A program made the translations under genes and the position numbers. The notes below the pieces were generated by a model. The model ran no database searches. It was not told the origin of the DNA and was given only the letters and a program-made list of their open reading frames with translations. From Boesenbergia rotunda (taxonomy: Eukaryota; Streptophyta; Magnoliopsida; Zingiberales; Zingiberaceae), in the NCBI GenBank assembly GCA_024364735.1, contig JAGFNQ010007657.1, forward strand, positions 1-64,000: DNA of 64,000 nucleotides, written 5' to 3'. Position 1 is the first letter of the stretch, and the number at the start of each line of letters is the position of its first letter. Of this stretch, positions 1 through 9,687 are shown piece by piece.

Positions 1-731
1 AAGCAACCTTGGAATGATCGCCTTGAAATTCAGATGTAGGGAAGGATATTGACGCCACACTCAAGAAAGATGAGAGGGTGAGTGATAAGTCATGGGGGTT
101 TCGATCGCCACAAGTTGCCTTGATAAGATCACGATTAGTTCTTTGCCTAAGAACCAAAGGAAGCTCTCACAATAGAGAAAACTCTGATTTCATTCAAACT
201 TAACATGCCTTGGCCATACAAGAGTTCTCCTATATATAGACTTAGTGGAGGTTGAAACATTAACCTCTACCACACTTCCCACTAAGCACTAATTATGCAC
301 CATTATCATGCATGCATGCATGCATGATGTTTATTTCCCACAATTCCCTAATACTAGCTTAGGAACTCCCAAAAGCATTAAAAACCCACCAAAAGACATC
401 AAAAATAACTTAGAAAATTCCCCCAAAAATACCCACGAAAATTGGACACTTGTAGCCCTTGAATGCATCTTGGATCATGTGGTTTTGGGCCTTCAAGTTT
501 TGTCTTCATGTGGGCTCAATTTCACTTTCAATTTGAAGGAATGTGATCCATTTAGTTGTTGCCTCCATTGTGCATTGATCCTTCTTCTCCTTGAGCTCCA
601 TTATTAAGCCTTCCAAAGCTTGCTGCATTCTCTTAGTCTTGGATCTTGTCATGGGTCCTCCAATTCCTTTCAATGCCTCTTTCTCTATGGCTTTGTCTTG
701 TAAGCTTGTATCCCCTCCTTGGTCCACATCA
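1..731 (-). repeat. A1 3' LTR (clipped by window edge)
   Basis: Matches the 5' LTR at 5805-6540. In sense orientation it begins TGATGTGGACC (complement at 721-731) and should end GCTTATCA, of which the last bases lie outside the window. It contains the last 75 or so codons of gag-pol, a (CATG)n run at 308-325 and a TATATATA box around 230-240. Confidence 0.93.
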
Positions 732-3700
732 TTCCCTCCTTCTTTAGGTGAATTCGTCCTCGAATTTAGATCTTCATCACCTACATCAAATGGACGCAAA
801 TCAGCCACATTAAATGTTGCACTAACACCATACTCACCGGGCAAGTCAATTTTGTAAGCATTGTCATTAATTCTTTCCAACACTTGGAATGGTCCATCTC
901 CTCTTGGTTGAAGCTTTGATTTCCTTTGGGCAGGAAACCTTTCCTTTCTCATATGAACCCACACCCAATCACCGGGTTCAAGGACAACTCTTTTTCTCCC
1001 TTTATTGGCTCTCTTCGCATATTGCTCCATTTTCTTCTCAATTTGAGCTTTAACTTGCTCATGAAGCTTTTTCACATATTCTGCCTTTGCTTGACCATCC
1101 TTGTGAACTAAAGAAGAAGTGTTAGGTAAAGGAAGCAAATCAAGAGGTGTTAGCGGATTGAACCCATAAACAATCTCAAAAGGGGAAAATTGAGTAGTAG
1201 AATGGACAGCCCTATTATAAGCAAATTCAACATGAGGTAAACATTCTTCCCAAGACTTAATGTTCTTCTTAATAATTGCTCTAAGAAGAGTAGAAAGAGT
1301 CCTATTTACCACCTCAGTTTGGCCGTCAGTTTGAGGGTGATATGTAGTGGAGAAAAGAAGCTTTGTTCCTAGTTTGTTCCATAAGGTCCTCCAAAAATGA
1401 CTTAAGAATTTGGTGTCACGATCTGAAACAATGCTCCTAGGCATGCCATGAAGTCTTACAACCTCTTTGAAAAACAAATCTGCCACATGAGTTGCATCAT
1501 CCACTTTGTGGCAAGGTATGAAGTGTGCCATCTTAGAGAATCTATCAACTACCACAAAAATGGAGTCCTTACCTTTTTGAGTGCGTGGTAGCCCTACAAC
1601 AAAATCCATAGACAAGTCAATCCAAGGGGAATCAGGAATAGGCAAAGGAGTGTAAAGTCCATGAGGTGATACCTTAGATTTTTCTTTTCTGCACACAATG
1701 CACTTTTCACAAAATTTTTGCACATCATGCCTTAAGTGTGGCCAATGAAAATGTTCATGCAACATTTCTAAGGTCTTTTGAACCCCAAAGTGTCCCATTA
1801 GACCCCCCTCATGTGCTTCCCTAACTAGCAATTCACGCATGGATCCTCTAGGCACACAAAGTCTATTGTTCTTAAACAAGTAATTATCATGCCTAACAAA
1901 CCCATTTTGTGATTTCTTTTCACACGCAGCATATAATTCAGAGAAGTCACTATCATGTTCATACAACTCTTTGATATGTTCAAAGCCAAGTAATTTAGTT
2001 TCAAGTGTAACAAGCAAATTATACCTTCGTGAAAGTGCATCTGCTACAACATTTACCTTTCCTTGCTTATGCTTAATCACATACGGAAATTGTTCAAGAA
2101 ATTCAACCCATTTGGCATGCCTTTTGTTGAGCTTCCCCTGCCCTTTCAAATACTTCAAAGATTCATGATCACTATGAATAACAAATTCTTTAGGCAAAAG
2201 ATAGTGCTGCCATGTTTGCAAAGCTCTAACAAGTGCATACAATTCTATATCATAAGTGGAATAGTTGAGAGTGGCGCCACCTATCTTCTCACTAAAATAT
2301 GCAATGGGATGTCCATTTTGAAGTAAAACAGCCCCAATACCCACATGAGATGCATCACATTCAATTTCAAATGATTTGGAAAAATCAGGCAAAGCAAGAA
2401 TGGGTGCATGTGTGAGTTTGTCCTTAAGTGCTTGAAATGCATTTTCTTGATTCTCTCCCCACTTAAAACTCATATTTTTCTTGACAATTTCATTTAGGGG
2501 TGCTGCCAGTGTGGTAAAATCCTTCACAAACCTTCTATAGAAACTTGCCAACCCATGGAAGCTCCTAACCTCACTCACAGTTTTGGGGGTTGGCCAATCT
2601 CTAATGGCCTTAACCTTCTCTTCATCAACCTGCACTCCTTTAGAACTTATGACAAATCCAAGAAAAACCACATGATCAGTGCAAAAAGAACACTTTTCTA
2701 AGTTAGCATACAGTTTCTCCTTTCTAAGGACATGCAAGACAGATTTGAGATGTGCTACATGCTCAACCAAACTCTTGGAATATACCAAAATATCATCAAA
2801 GTATACTACCACAAATTTTCCTATGAATTCTCGTAAAACATGGTTCATAAGCCTCATAAAAGTACTTGGCGCATTAGTTAACCCAAAAGGCATTACCAAC
2901 CATTCATACAATCCATATTTAGTTTTGAAAGCAGTTTTCCATTCATCCCCTTCCCTTATCCTAATTTGATGGTACCCACTTTTCAAATCAATCTTAGTAA
3001 AGAAGCAAGCACCATGCAATTCATCAAGTAAATCATCAAGTCTAGGGATAGGATGTCGATACCGAATTGTGATGTTGTTGATAGCTCTACAGTCCGTGCA
3101 CATCCTCCATGATCCATCCTTTTTAGGTACCAAAATTACTGGTACAGCACAAGGACTTAAGCTCTCTCTCACCCATCCTTTTTGTAATAACTCCTCCACT
3201 TGATTCTGTATCTCCTTTGTTTCTTGAGGGTTGCTCCTATAGGCAGGCCTATTGGGAAGAGAAGCACCAGGAATAAGGTCCATTTGGTGTTCTATTCCCC
3301 TCATTGGTGGCAAACCGTGAGGTACTTCCTGGGGAAACACATCCTCAAAGTCCTGCAAAATAGCAACAACATCACTGGGCAAGGAGTTAGTATTAGTTTC
3401 CAAGCAAGTTTCCTTGCACAAAAGAAGAAATATAGGTTGCCTTGTCAAATAAGCTCTCTTCACCTCACTTCCTCTTGCAAACAAATTTTCTATTCTTCTC
3501 TCTTTCTTTTCCTCGTTCTCTCTTTTCTTTTCCTCATTCTCTCTTTTCTTTTCTTTCCTCATTCTCTCTTTCTTTTCCTCATTCTCTCTTTTCTTTTCCT
3601 CATTCTCTCCTTTCTTTTTCTTAAGCTCTCGCTCTTCTTTTTCTCTTTTCTCTCGCATTTTTTTTTGATCCGCACAAACCTCCCTAGGTGATAATGGTAC

Positions 3701-5242
3701 AAGTGTGACTTTGTGGGAATTGTGAAGAAATGAGAACTTGTTGGAGAATCCATCATGGTGAGCTCGCCTATCAAACTGCCAAGGTCTTCCAAGAAGAATG
3801 TGGCTTGCCTCCATAGGTACAATATCACATAGAACTTGATCTTCATATTTTCCAATGGAGAAATTAATCATCACTTGTTGATTCACCACCAATTCACCAC
3901 TATTACTTAGCCATTGGAGTTTATATGGTCTTGCATGCGGTGTAGTCTTGAGGTTGAGTTTGGTAACCAACCTAGTGCTTGCCACATTGGTGCAACTTCC
4001 ACCATCAATGATCATAGAGCATGTTTTACCTTGAATAAGGCAACGAGTATGAAAAATATTCTCTCTTTGGTCCTCCTCATGCTCCTTGGCTTGACTTCCT
4101 AATAACCTTCTAACCACCAAGAGATCGCCATCTTGCGCATAGGCTGCTCCATCATGTTCCTCATCGCTTGAAGAAGAAGAATGAGAAGAAGTTTCTTCAC
4201 TAGAGATGCTCCCATTATCCCTAACCACCATAGTCTTCTTATTCGGGCATTCGGATGCGATATGTCCTTTTCCCAAACACTTGAAGCACTTGATATCCCT
4301 GCTCTTAGAAGTAGAAGAAGTAGTAGTAGGAAAAGGCTTCTTAGCGCTTGTTACCTCCTTTGAATTAGAAGAGGAACCCTCCTTCTTTGGCTTGTCCTTC
4401 CAATTTGAAGAGTAGTTTGAAGAAGATGGTCTTTTCATAACGCCCTTTCTCTTTAATTGTTGCTCCACTTTCATTGCTTGATGAACTAAGTCGTCAAGCT
4501 CCACATAATGTTGTAGCTCTACAATGTCTCCAATATCTCGGTTTAGGCCATGGAGAAATCGAGCCATAGTTGCTTCTCTTTCCTCCTCAATATTGGCCCT
4601 AATCAAAGCCACCTCCATCTCCTTGTAATACTCATCCACACTCCTACTCCCTTGGATGAGTCTTTGCAATTTGTTGTGCAACTCCCTATGGTAGTGGGAA
4701 GGCACAAATCTCCTTCTCATCAAAGTCTTCATTTCACCCCAAGTGTTGATAGGGTGCTCTCCATACCTTCTTCTCTCCTTTTGCATTTGATCCCACCAAA
4801 TTAAAGCATAATCGGTGAACTCAAGGGCAGCCACCTTCACTTTCTTTGCATCAGGGTAATTGTGGCATGAGAAGATTTGCTCTATTTTCATTTCCCACTC
4901 AAGATATGTGTCGGGGTCATTCCTCCCTTGGAAGGAAGGTACCTTGACTTTCACCCCTCTTAGATCGTCTTCATGTTGATGGTTTCTACCTCCTCTTTCG
5001 TGTCTTCGTCCCCCTTCACGCCTCCTTCTTTCTCTTGGAGAACTATAGAATAGGTCACTTCCCGGATGAGATTCTTCATGATTAGAATTTCCCCCATGGT
5101 TGGAAACTCTTCCTCCTTCAAGTCGGTCCATCCTTTCATGTAAGCCTTCAAGTTGTCTTTGAAGCATTCTCTCAAAGTGTTGAGTAAGCGCCTCCATTTG
5201 AAGCCTATTAGGATCTTGCCTAGGGGAGTTTTCCCCACTCAT
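506..5242 (-). CDS. gag-pol polyprotein of A1, uninterrupted
   Basis: About 1578 codons if translation starts at the ATG complementary to 5240-5242 (MSGENSPRQ); an upstream in-frame ATG at 5281 adds 13 residues, but related copies share the MSGE start. In order: Gag with a CCHC knuckle CFKCLGKGHIASEC (about residue 318); aspartic protease with IIDGGSC (about 412); a Lys/Glu-rich linker (525-585); reverse transcriptase with YFDDILVYS (about 812); RNase H with ECDAS (about 960); integrase with an HHCC finger (1142-1180) and D,D,E residues near 1211, 1272 and 1337; then GDGPF (about 1448). No canonical chromodomain follows. The frame crosses the polypurine tract and ends inside the 3' LTR with a GPMTRSKTKR tail, as in CRM chromoviruses. 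Cleavage by the encoded protease is expected from the family. No stop or frameshift is seen, so this is the best candidate for an active copy in the window. Confidence 0.95.
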   Translation of the reverse strand: MSGENSPRQDPNRLQMEALTQHFERMLQRQLEGLHERMDRLEGGRVSNHGGNSNHEESHPGSDLFYSSPRERRRREGGRRHERGGRNHQHEDDLRGVKVKVPSFQGRNDPDTYLEWEMKIEQIFSCHNYPDAKKVKVAALEFTDYALIWWDQMQKERRRYGEHPINTWGEMKTLMRRRFVPSHYHRELHNKLQRLIQGSRSVDEYYKEMEVALIRANIEEEREATMARFLHGLNRDIGDIVELQHYVELDDLVHQAMKVEQQLKRKGVMKRPSSSNYSSNWKDKPKKEGSSSNSKEVTSAKKPFPTTTSSTSKSRDIKCFKCLGKGHIASECPNKKTMVVRDNGSISSEETSSHSSSSSDEEHDGAAYAQDGDLLVVRRLLGSQAKEHEEDQRENIFHTRCLIQGKTCSMIIDGGSCTNVASTRLVTKLNLKTTPHARPYKLQWLSNSGELVVNQQVMINFSIGKYEDQVLCDIVPMEASHILLGRPWQFDRRAHHDGFSNKFSFLHNSHKVTLVPLSPREVCADQKKMREKREKEERELKKKKGENEEKKRENEEKKERMRKEKKRENEEKKRENEEKKERRIENLFARGSEVKRAYLTRQPIFLLLCKETCLETNTNSLPSDVVAILQDFEDVFPQEVPHGLPPMRGIEHQMDLIPGASLPNRPAYRSNPQETKEIQNQVEELLQKGWVRESLSPCAVPVILVPKKDGSWRMCTDCRAINNITIRYRHPIPRLDDLLDELHGACFFTKIDLKSGYHQIRIREGDEWKTAFKTKYGLYEWLVMPFGLTNAPSTFMRLMNHVLREFIGKFVVVYFDDILVYSKSLVEHVAHLKSVLHVLRKEKLYANLEKCSFCTDHVVFLGFVISSKGVQVDEEKVKAIRDWPTPKTVSEVRSFHGLASFYRRFVKDFTTLAAPLNEIVKKNMSFKWGENQENAFQALKDKLTHAPILALPDFSKSFEIECDASHVGIGAVLLQNGHPIAYFSEKIGGATLNYSTYDIELYALVRALQTWQHYLLPKEFVIHSDHESLKYLKGQGKLNKRHAKWVEFLEQFPYVIKHKQGKVNVVADALSRRYNLLVTLETKLLGFEHIKELYEHDSDFSELYAACEKKSQNGFVRHDNYLFKNNRLCVPRGSMRELLVREAHEGGLMGHFGVQKTLEMLHEHFHWPHLRHDVQKFCEKCIVCRKEKSKVSPHGLYTPLPIPDSPWIDLSMDFVVGLPRTQKGKDSIFVVVDRFSKMAHFIPCHKVDDATHVADLFFKEVVRLHGMPRSIVSDRDTKFLSHFWRTLWNKLGTKLLFSTTYHPQTDGQTEVVNRTLSTLLRAIIKKNIKSWEECLPHVEFAYNRAVHSTTQFSPFEIVYGFNPLTPLDLLPLPNTSSLVHKDGQAKAEYVKKLHEQVKAQIEKKMEQYAKRANKGRKRVVLEPGDWVWVHMRKERFPAQRKSKLQPRGDGPFQVLERINDNAYKIDLPGEYGVSATFNVADLRPFDVGDEDLNSRTNSPKEGGNDVDQGGDTSLQDKAIEKEALKGIGGPMTRSKTKRMQQALEGLIMELKEKKDQCTMEATTKWITFLQIESEIEPT

Positions 5243-5785
5243 GCTTGCAACAAAAAAAAGATGACAAGGAAAATTGCACAAGAAATGTTAGAAAGACCTC
5301 ACCACTCGCCTCACGTGGTTGCACTCAAATTTATCCACTCAGCTTCCTTTATAAGCCCTTAAGAAAAGAACCTTATCAACGATTTTCTCAAGACAACAAG
5401 TAGACAATCAAGTGAGCAAGAAACCAACAAGAGAATATGAGTAGAACAAGAGAAATAAACGGTTAGAACAAGAAATTCAGCAACGATCAAGAGCAATGAG
5501 AGAAATATTGGGTCCTTTCAATTCGCCGATCTTCCTTCTTTTTTTTTTTCGAATTTCCTTTTTGTCCTTTTTTTTTCTTCAGTCAAAAAACACAATGACT
5601 CAAGTAACACCTTTTTTTTTTTCAACTCTTTTTTTTTTTTTTTTTGAGTTTAGGACCCAAATAGAGAAGCGATAAATAGAGTTGGAGAATGAAAACACCA
5701 ATGGGATACTATGGATGAGAGATTAACAAAGATGAACAAGAACACAAATGAAGAAGAACAAAACGCAAACCTGAAAATCAAGGAG
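5243..5785 (-). other. A1 5' leader, A-rich in the sense strand
   Basis: Untranslated stretch between the primer binding site and the gag ATG. In the plus strand it shows long T runs (5540-5650), so the RNA has several poly-A tracts separated by coding-like debris. The same leader is present in A2 at 36267-36804. Confidence 0.8.
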
Positions 5786-5802
5786 CCAAGGCTCTGATAC
5801 CA
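5786..5802 (-). other. A1 primer binding site (initiator tRNA-Met)
   Basis: Reads TGGTATCAGAGCCTTGG on the minus strand, two bases after the LTR end. TGGTATCAGAGC is the usual plant initiator-Met primer site. Confidence 0.93.
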
Positions 5803-5804
5803 AA

Positions 5805-6540
5805 TGATAAGCACCTTGGAATGGATCGCCTTGAAATTCAGATGTAGGGAAGGATATTGACGCCACACTCAAGAAAGATGAGAGGGTGAGTGATAAGTCA
5901 TGGGGGTTTCGATCGCCACAAGTTGCCTTGATAAGATCACGATTAGTTCTTTGCCTAAGAACCAAAGGAAGCTCTCACAATAGAGAAAACTATGATTTCA
6001 TTCAAACTTAACATGCCTTGGCCATACAAGAGTTCTCCTATATATAGACTTAGTGGAGGTTGAAACATTAACCTCTACCACACTTCCCACTAAGCACTAA
6101 TTATGCATCATTATCATGCATGCTTGCATGCATGATGTTTATTTCCCACAATTCCCTAATACTAGCTTAGGAACTCCCAAAAGCATTAAAAACCCACCAA
6201 AAGACATCAAAAATAACTTCAGAAAATTCCCCCAAAAATACCCACGAAAATTGGACACTTGTAGCCCTTGAATGCATCTTGGATCATGTGGTTTTGGGCC
6301 TTCAAGCTTTGTCTTCATGTGGGCTCAATTGCACTTTCAATTTGAAGGAATGTGATCCATTTAGTTGTTGCCTCCATTGTGCATTGATCCTTCTTCTCCT
6401 TGAGCTCCATTATTAAGCCTTCCAAAGCTTGCTTCATTCTCTTAGTCTTGGATCTTGTCATGGGTCCTCCAATTCCTTTCAATGCCTCTTCCTCTATGGC
6501 TTTGTCTTGTAAGCTTGTATCCCCTCCTTGGTCCACATCA
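5805..6540 (-). repeat. A1 5' LTR
   Basis: 736 bp; sense start TGATGTGGACC at 6540 and end GCTTATCA at 5805. It carries the TATA box (CTATATATAG, near 6043) and a CATG-rich run near 6116-6135. Immediate right flank CACAC is the only visible target-site copy. Confidence 0.94.
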
Positions 6541-6780
6541 CACACAAAGTGCATTAGTATAACTCTATGGTCAAGACAAACCAATACCAAATTACACTAC
6601 AACTATCCCGATGGTTTTCTCGACACCATCTCGGTTGTGAGCCTTTACTTGTACTCTACAAGGAACTGATAACATGATCTTCTGTGCGACACCACACACT
6701 ATGTTAACTACAATGTAAATTATTAGACAATATGCACATACTAATATATACATGCAAACAGTGATCTTATGATTCTCTTT
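6541..6780 (-). other. Copia (D1) internal flank, no readable ORF
   Basis: Lies between A1 and the recognisable D gag. Small minus-strand frames here have no motif. It is probably decayed gag coiled-coil sequence, because CCGAATGTTGGCTTTGGCC just to the right (6827-6845) has a counterpart at 63440-63460. Confidence 0.4.
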
Positions 6781-8100
6781 CAAAATGTATATGTCCTTAC
6801 AGAAAATAGTATATATCCTAACAACCCGAATGTTGGCTTTGGCCATCTTACGAGATAGGTACTATATTAAATCATTCAATTGAGATTCGAGGTAACCTCT
6901 TACCGTTATTTGCCCGTCGTTCGAAATTGAATGTCTTGCGGTTCCGACGTTCTCTTCCGTTTCTGATTCCGATTCGGTGTCGAGGTTCTCCGAAGCAGTC
7001 AGCGCGAGGAGGTTTACGTGTGGTACTTCGTCTTTTTCTTCTAAAGAGGATTCGTCCCACGTAGCTTTAAGAGCTTTCTTTCTCCGGTTCTTCTTGTTGC
7101 CCTTCAAGCTGGGACACTCTGACTTGTAGTGGCCCTTCTTAATGCACCCATAACAGGTGACTTTAGTCTTGGCTTTTTGGCTGGTAGACGGTTCAGTCGG
7201 ATCGTCCCATTTCTGGTTCACCTTCTTTTTCTTCATATGTCCCTTGATCATTTTGTACTGACTTCAGGCCATTCAAACCAGCTCTGGATAATTAATTCCA
7301 TCGTCATTAGACTCTGAGTCGAAGTCTGACTCGAGAATTGATTGCACCTTCTTCTTTTGTTTTGCAAAGGCTTTACCTGCAAAAAGAGCTAACCCTTTCT
7401 CGACCATTTGGGTATTAGTTTGTTCGTGCAGTTCTAATTCAGAGAATAACTCATCTAATTTAATATCTGAAAGATTCTTAGAAACCATGTAAGCATCTAC
7501 CATCGATGCCCACAAAGAATTTCTTGGGAATGAGTTTAAGGTGTACCTGATTAGATCACGGTTTTCTACCTTGTGACCTATCGTGTGTAGACCGATCATG
7601 ATTTCTTGGATTCTTGGGTGTAGCTATGCGGTAGTTTCACCATCTTGTATTGTGATCATATATAATTTGATGAGGAGGTGGTCTCTCTTCCTGATTCTTG
7701 TGTCTGACGTCCCCTCGTGCAACTCGATCAACTTACTCCACAGTTCCTTAGCATTGTTGAATGGGCCGACGCGGTTGAGCTCTTCCATCATCATTAGTCC
7801 ACACTGGAGAGTTTGAGTGGCTTTTGCGTCCGCTTCTATCTTCTTCTTAAGCAAGGCGTCCCATTTAGAGTACCCTTGGATTTCGCCTTGCGCAGTTTTG
7901 GTGATTTCCAGTCCAAACCGGATGATAATCCACATTTTCAACTAAGTTTTAAGGTGGACCTACATTCTGCTCTTCCAATTAGAAAAATCCTCACCGGAGA
8001 ATAGAGGAGGGTGCGTGGTACTGTAGCCTTCTTAGATGGCCAATTAGAATTTCCTGAATAATAAATTCTTGGATTAGTAGTGCGATGTGAAAAAAAAATT
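6781..8100 (-). pseudogene. D1 gag, Ty1/copia Maximus/SIRE type, broken
   Basis: Three minus-strand frames (7624-7941, 7273-7599, 6862-7251) and a short upstream piece together read as a copia Gag: an N-terminal block with WSKLIELHEGTSDTRI, a middle Gag block, and a zinc knuckle CYGCIKKGHYKSEC at about 7105-7165, followed by the acidic TESESE tract typical of SIRE-type Gag. Frame changes near 7260, 7610 and 7945 break it. The related copy at 63054-63840 shares the knuckle region. Pol is absent here; A1 lies where the downstream sequence should be. Role in an intact element: capsid protein and RNA binding. Confidence 0.8.
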
Positions 8101-8222
8101 AAGAACAATTCGAGTGGTGTTGCACCAGCCTCGAAGAACGAAGAAATATATATATATATTAAAGGAAACGAAAAAAAATCGATTTCGAATAACTGGTCAG
8201 TTGGCAGTTTCACCAAGTTTGA

Positions 8223-8241
8223 GGAACCCGCTCTAATACCA
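8223..8241 (-). other. D1 primer binding site
   Basis: Minus strand reads TGGTATTAGAGCGGGTTCC, one base from the TGGTATCAGAGC initiator-Met site, 2 bases from the LTR end at 8244. Confidence 0.75.
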
Positions 8242-8243
8242 CA

Positions 8244-8510
8244 TGTGAGATTGTTGTAATCGGTAGAGGGGGAGGGGTGAATAGCGATTTCGTCAAATTT
8301 TCGAAAAACAAATCAGAACGTAGCGAAAGAAACAAAAAATCACAACGCTCACAAGTTTTCTTTTTTACTTGGTTCGGAGTCTTTGATGGCTCCTACTCCA
8401 AGGCCCACGACCCTTGACCATTTTCGTTGGGCCATTCTATTATAAGTCGCAAAAAGTATTACAGAGATTTAGTACAGAATTAGAACAACGAAATAAACAA
8501 TACCGCCGCA
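8244..8510 (-). repeat. D1 5' LTR, U5-side fragment
   Basis: Starts TGTGAGATTGTTGTAATCGG (complement of the LTR end), like the ends at 51513, 63053 and 63841. Only a few hundred bases remain before unrelated gag sequence begins; the right boundary is approximate. Confidence 0.65.
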
Positions 8511-8867
8511 ACGCAATCCTTTGTGGAGTGCGTGGTACAGCCGTGGAAATCGCAGTACTTCTTCGGTGGCTCTGGTTCATGGGTATCCCTACGAGCCTTC
8601 TCTTACCAGCCCAGGGATCCTTCCCTTAACGAGGGACTTTCGCCCGAACCGGTGCTGGCGGTTCCCTTCTCTCTGACCAAACCGTGGCCTATGCAAGAGC
8701 CTCGGTTGGCTCTTTGCGGCGGGGATGCTGCTCTTCTTCGACATTGACGTGCTTAACGGAGCGCCCCAGCAAGTTGTTGAAACTGATGGGCAGCTTCTTC
8801 ACCAGTGACGGGAAGAAATCTCCTTCAGAAAGACCCTGCGTGAAGGCAACTTGTTGGGCAAGTTGTT
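8511..8867 (-). pseudogene. Ty3/gypsy Tat-type gag fragment
   Basis: The minus strand encodes FTQGLSEGDFFPSL and LLGRSVKHVNVEEEQ, then after a stop near 8692 a proline/arginine-rich stretch and KKYCDFHGCTTHS, which resembles the Cys-His start of Tat-lineage Gag proteins. It is interrupted by stops and fused in frame at 8868 to 54 bases of C-family LTR, giving an artificial 93-codon frame at 8689-8970. Family assignment rests on recognised motifs only, and the fragment boundaries are uncertain. Confidence 0.6.
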
Positions 8868-8921
8868 GATCCAGATCGTTAGCTTGTTGGGCAACTTGTT
8901 CACTTCCTTTGACTCCATCAG
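8868..8921 (-). repeat. C LTR, first ~54 bases
   Basis: Minus strand reads TGATGGAGTCAAAGG onward, the C LTR start, up to GATCTGGATCA, then switches to the Tat-type fragment. It is one arm of a fold-back arrangement with 8922-9687. Confidence 0.8.
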
Positions 8922-9505
8922 CTACCATTGAAGAAGGTTTGACCAAGAGCAAGTCATACGGCTTAGTCAACCTAATTTAAGCCTTAGATGAGCTTAACTA
9001 GTCACTTAAGTCTCTTGTCTATGTAAGAGGGATATGTTAATTTTGTGAGTTCAATTTAGGCCCAATTTCTTGCTTTATTTGGGTTGTAATGGTGCCAAGA
9101 GCTCAATATGGCTATGTAGTCTACGTAGGCCTCTACTAAATGGGTTTCCTTTTGGCCTTTTAGGGGTTTTAGGTCACCCTATTGCTATAAATTAAGGGGG
9201 TGGTGGCCACAACATGTAACTTTTGGCATATTTCAATCTGCTACATGGTGAGGCTCTCACTTGTTGGTTTTTAATTGAACTAGAACTTATCAAGGCATCC
9301 CCTTGTGGCGTTCAAGACATATCAACCTCCATCCCAAGGTTGTGGCGTCTATCTTCTTCTTCTTCTATACCAAGGTTCGTGCTTCCTTAAACATTGGGTC
9401 GGGGTTACTTTCTTTCATTCTCCATCTTTTCGATATAGGCTATCTTTCTCTCTTTCTTCCATTTGTTGTGTGTTCTTGAGACTTCTTCTCATTAGGTTCG
9501 CATCA
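8922..9505 (+). repeat. C LTR, distal ~580 bp, inverted
   Basis: Plus-strand C LTR from about position 185 (TACCATTGAAGAAGG) to the end GGTTCGCATCA at 9505, including ATATGGCTATG, the TATA region near 9190 and the GTGGCGT U5 block. No primer binding site follows; it meets the minus-strand LTR start segment directly at 9506. Confidence 0.85.
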
Positions 9506-9687
9506 GTAGTTTTGGCTTTCACATCTTCAATAAGCATATTAAGTGCTTCTTTCATCTTTTTAGCCTAGCCCTTGTAAATGGGCCTCCAATGGTGCATAGT
9601 GGATCATCAACATCTTCTAGAGTGGGTTGAGCATGATCCATATCGTTAGCTTGTTGGGCAACTTGTTCACTTCCTTTGACTCCATCA
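9506..9687 (-). repeat. C1 LTR, first ~180 bp
   Basis: Minus-strand C LTR start (TGATGGAGTC complement at 9678-9687), continuous with C1 integrase on the right. The rest of this LTR has been flipped (8922-9505), with the breakpoint at a GTAG/CTAC tetranucleotide. Confidence 0.85.

Larger units (their letters stand above)
1..6540 (-). mobile_element. A1: complete Ty3/gypsy (CRM-like) LTR retrotransposon
   Basis: Two LTRs (1-731 and 5805-6540) bracket a tRNA-Met primer binding site, an A-rich leader and one gag-pol frame, all on the minus strand. The window starts about 4 bases inside the 3' LTR (the expected TGAT is missing), so the left target-site duplication cannot be seen; the right flank is CACAC. 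By eye the LTRs differ at roughly ten positions in about 735 bp, which points to a recent insertion. Nearly identical in sequence to A2 (35519-42049) but inverted. It sits inside a degraded copia gag region that continues at 6541. Confidence 0.95.

Noticed and set aside
3200..3691. 163-codon plus-strand frame opposite A1 pol (and 38354-38845 opposite A2)
   Set aside because: Antisense shadow of the Lys/Glu linker, giving Phe/Leu/Ser runs; present only because the sense purine repeat has few stops on its complement.
506..5242. Protease active site DGG read as an inactivating mutation in A1
   Set aside because: The same IIDGGSC is present in A2, and variants (DSG, DVG, DEG) occur in other copies, so it may be a family feature; it is not counted as a lesion.
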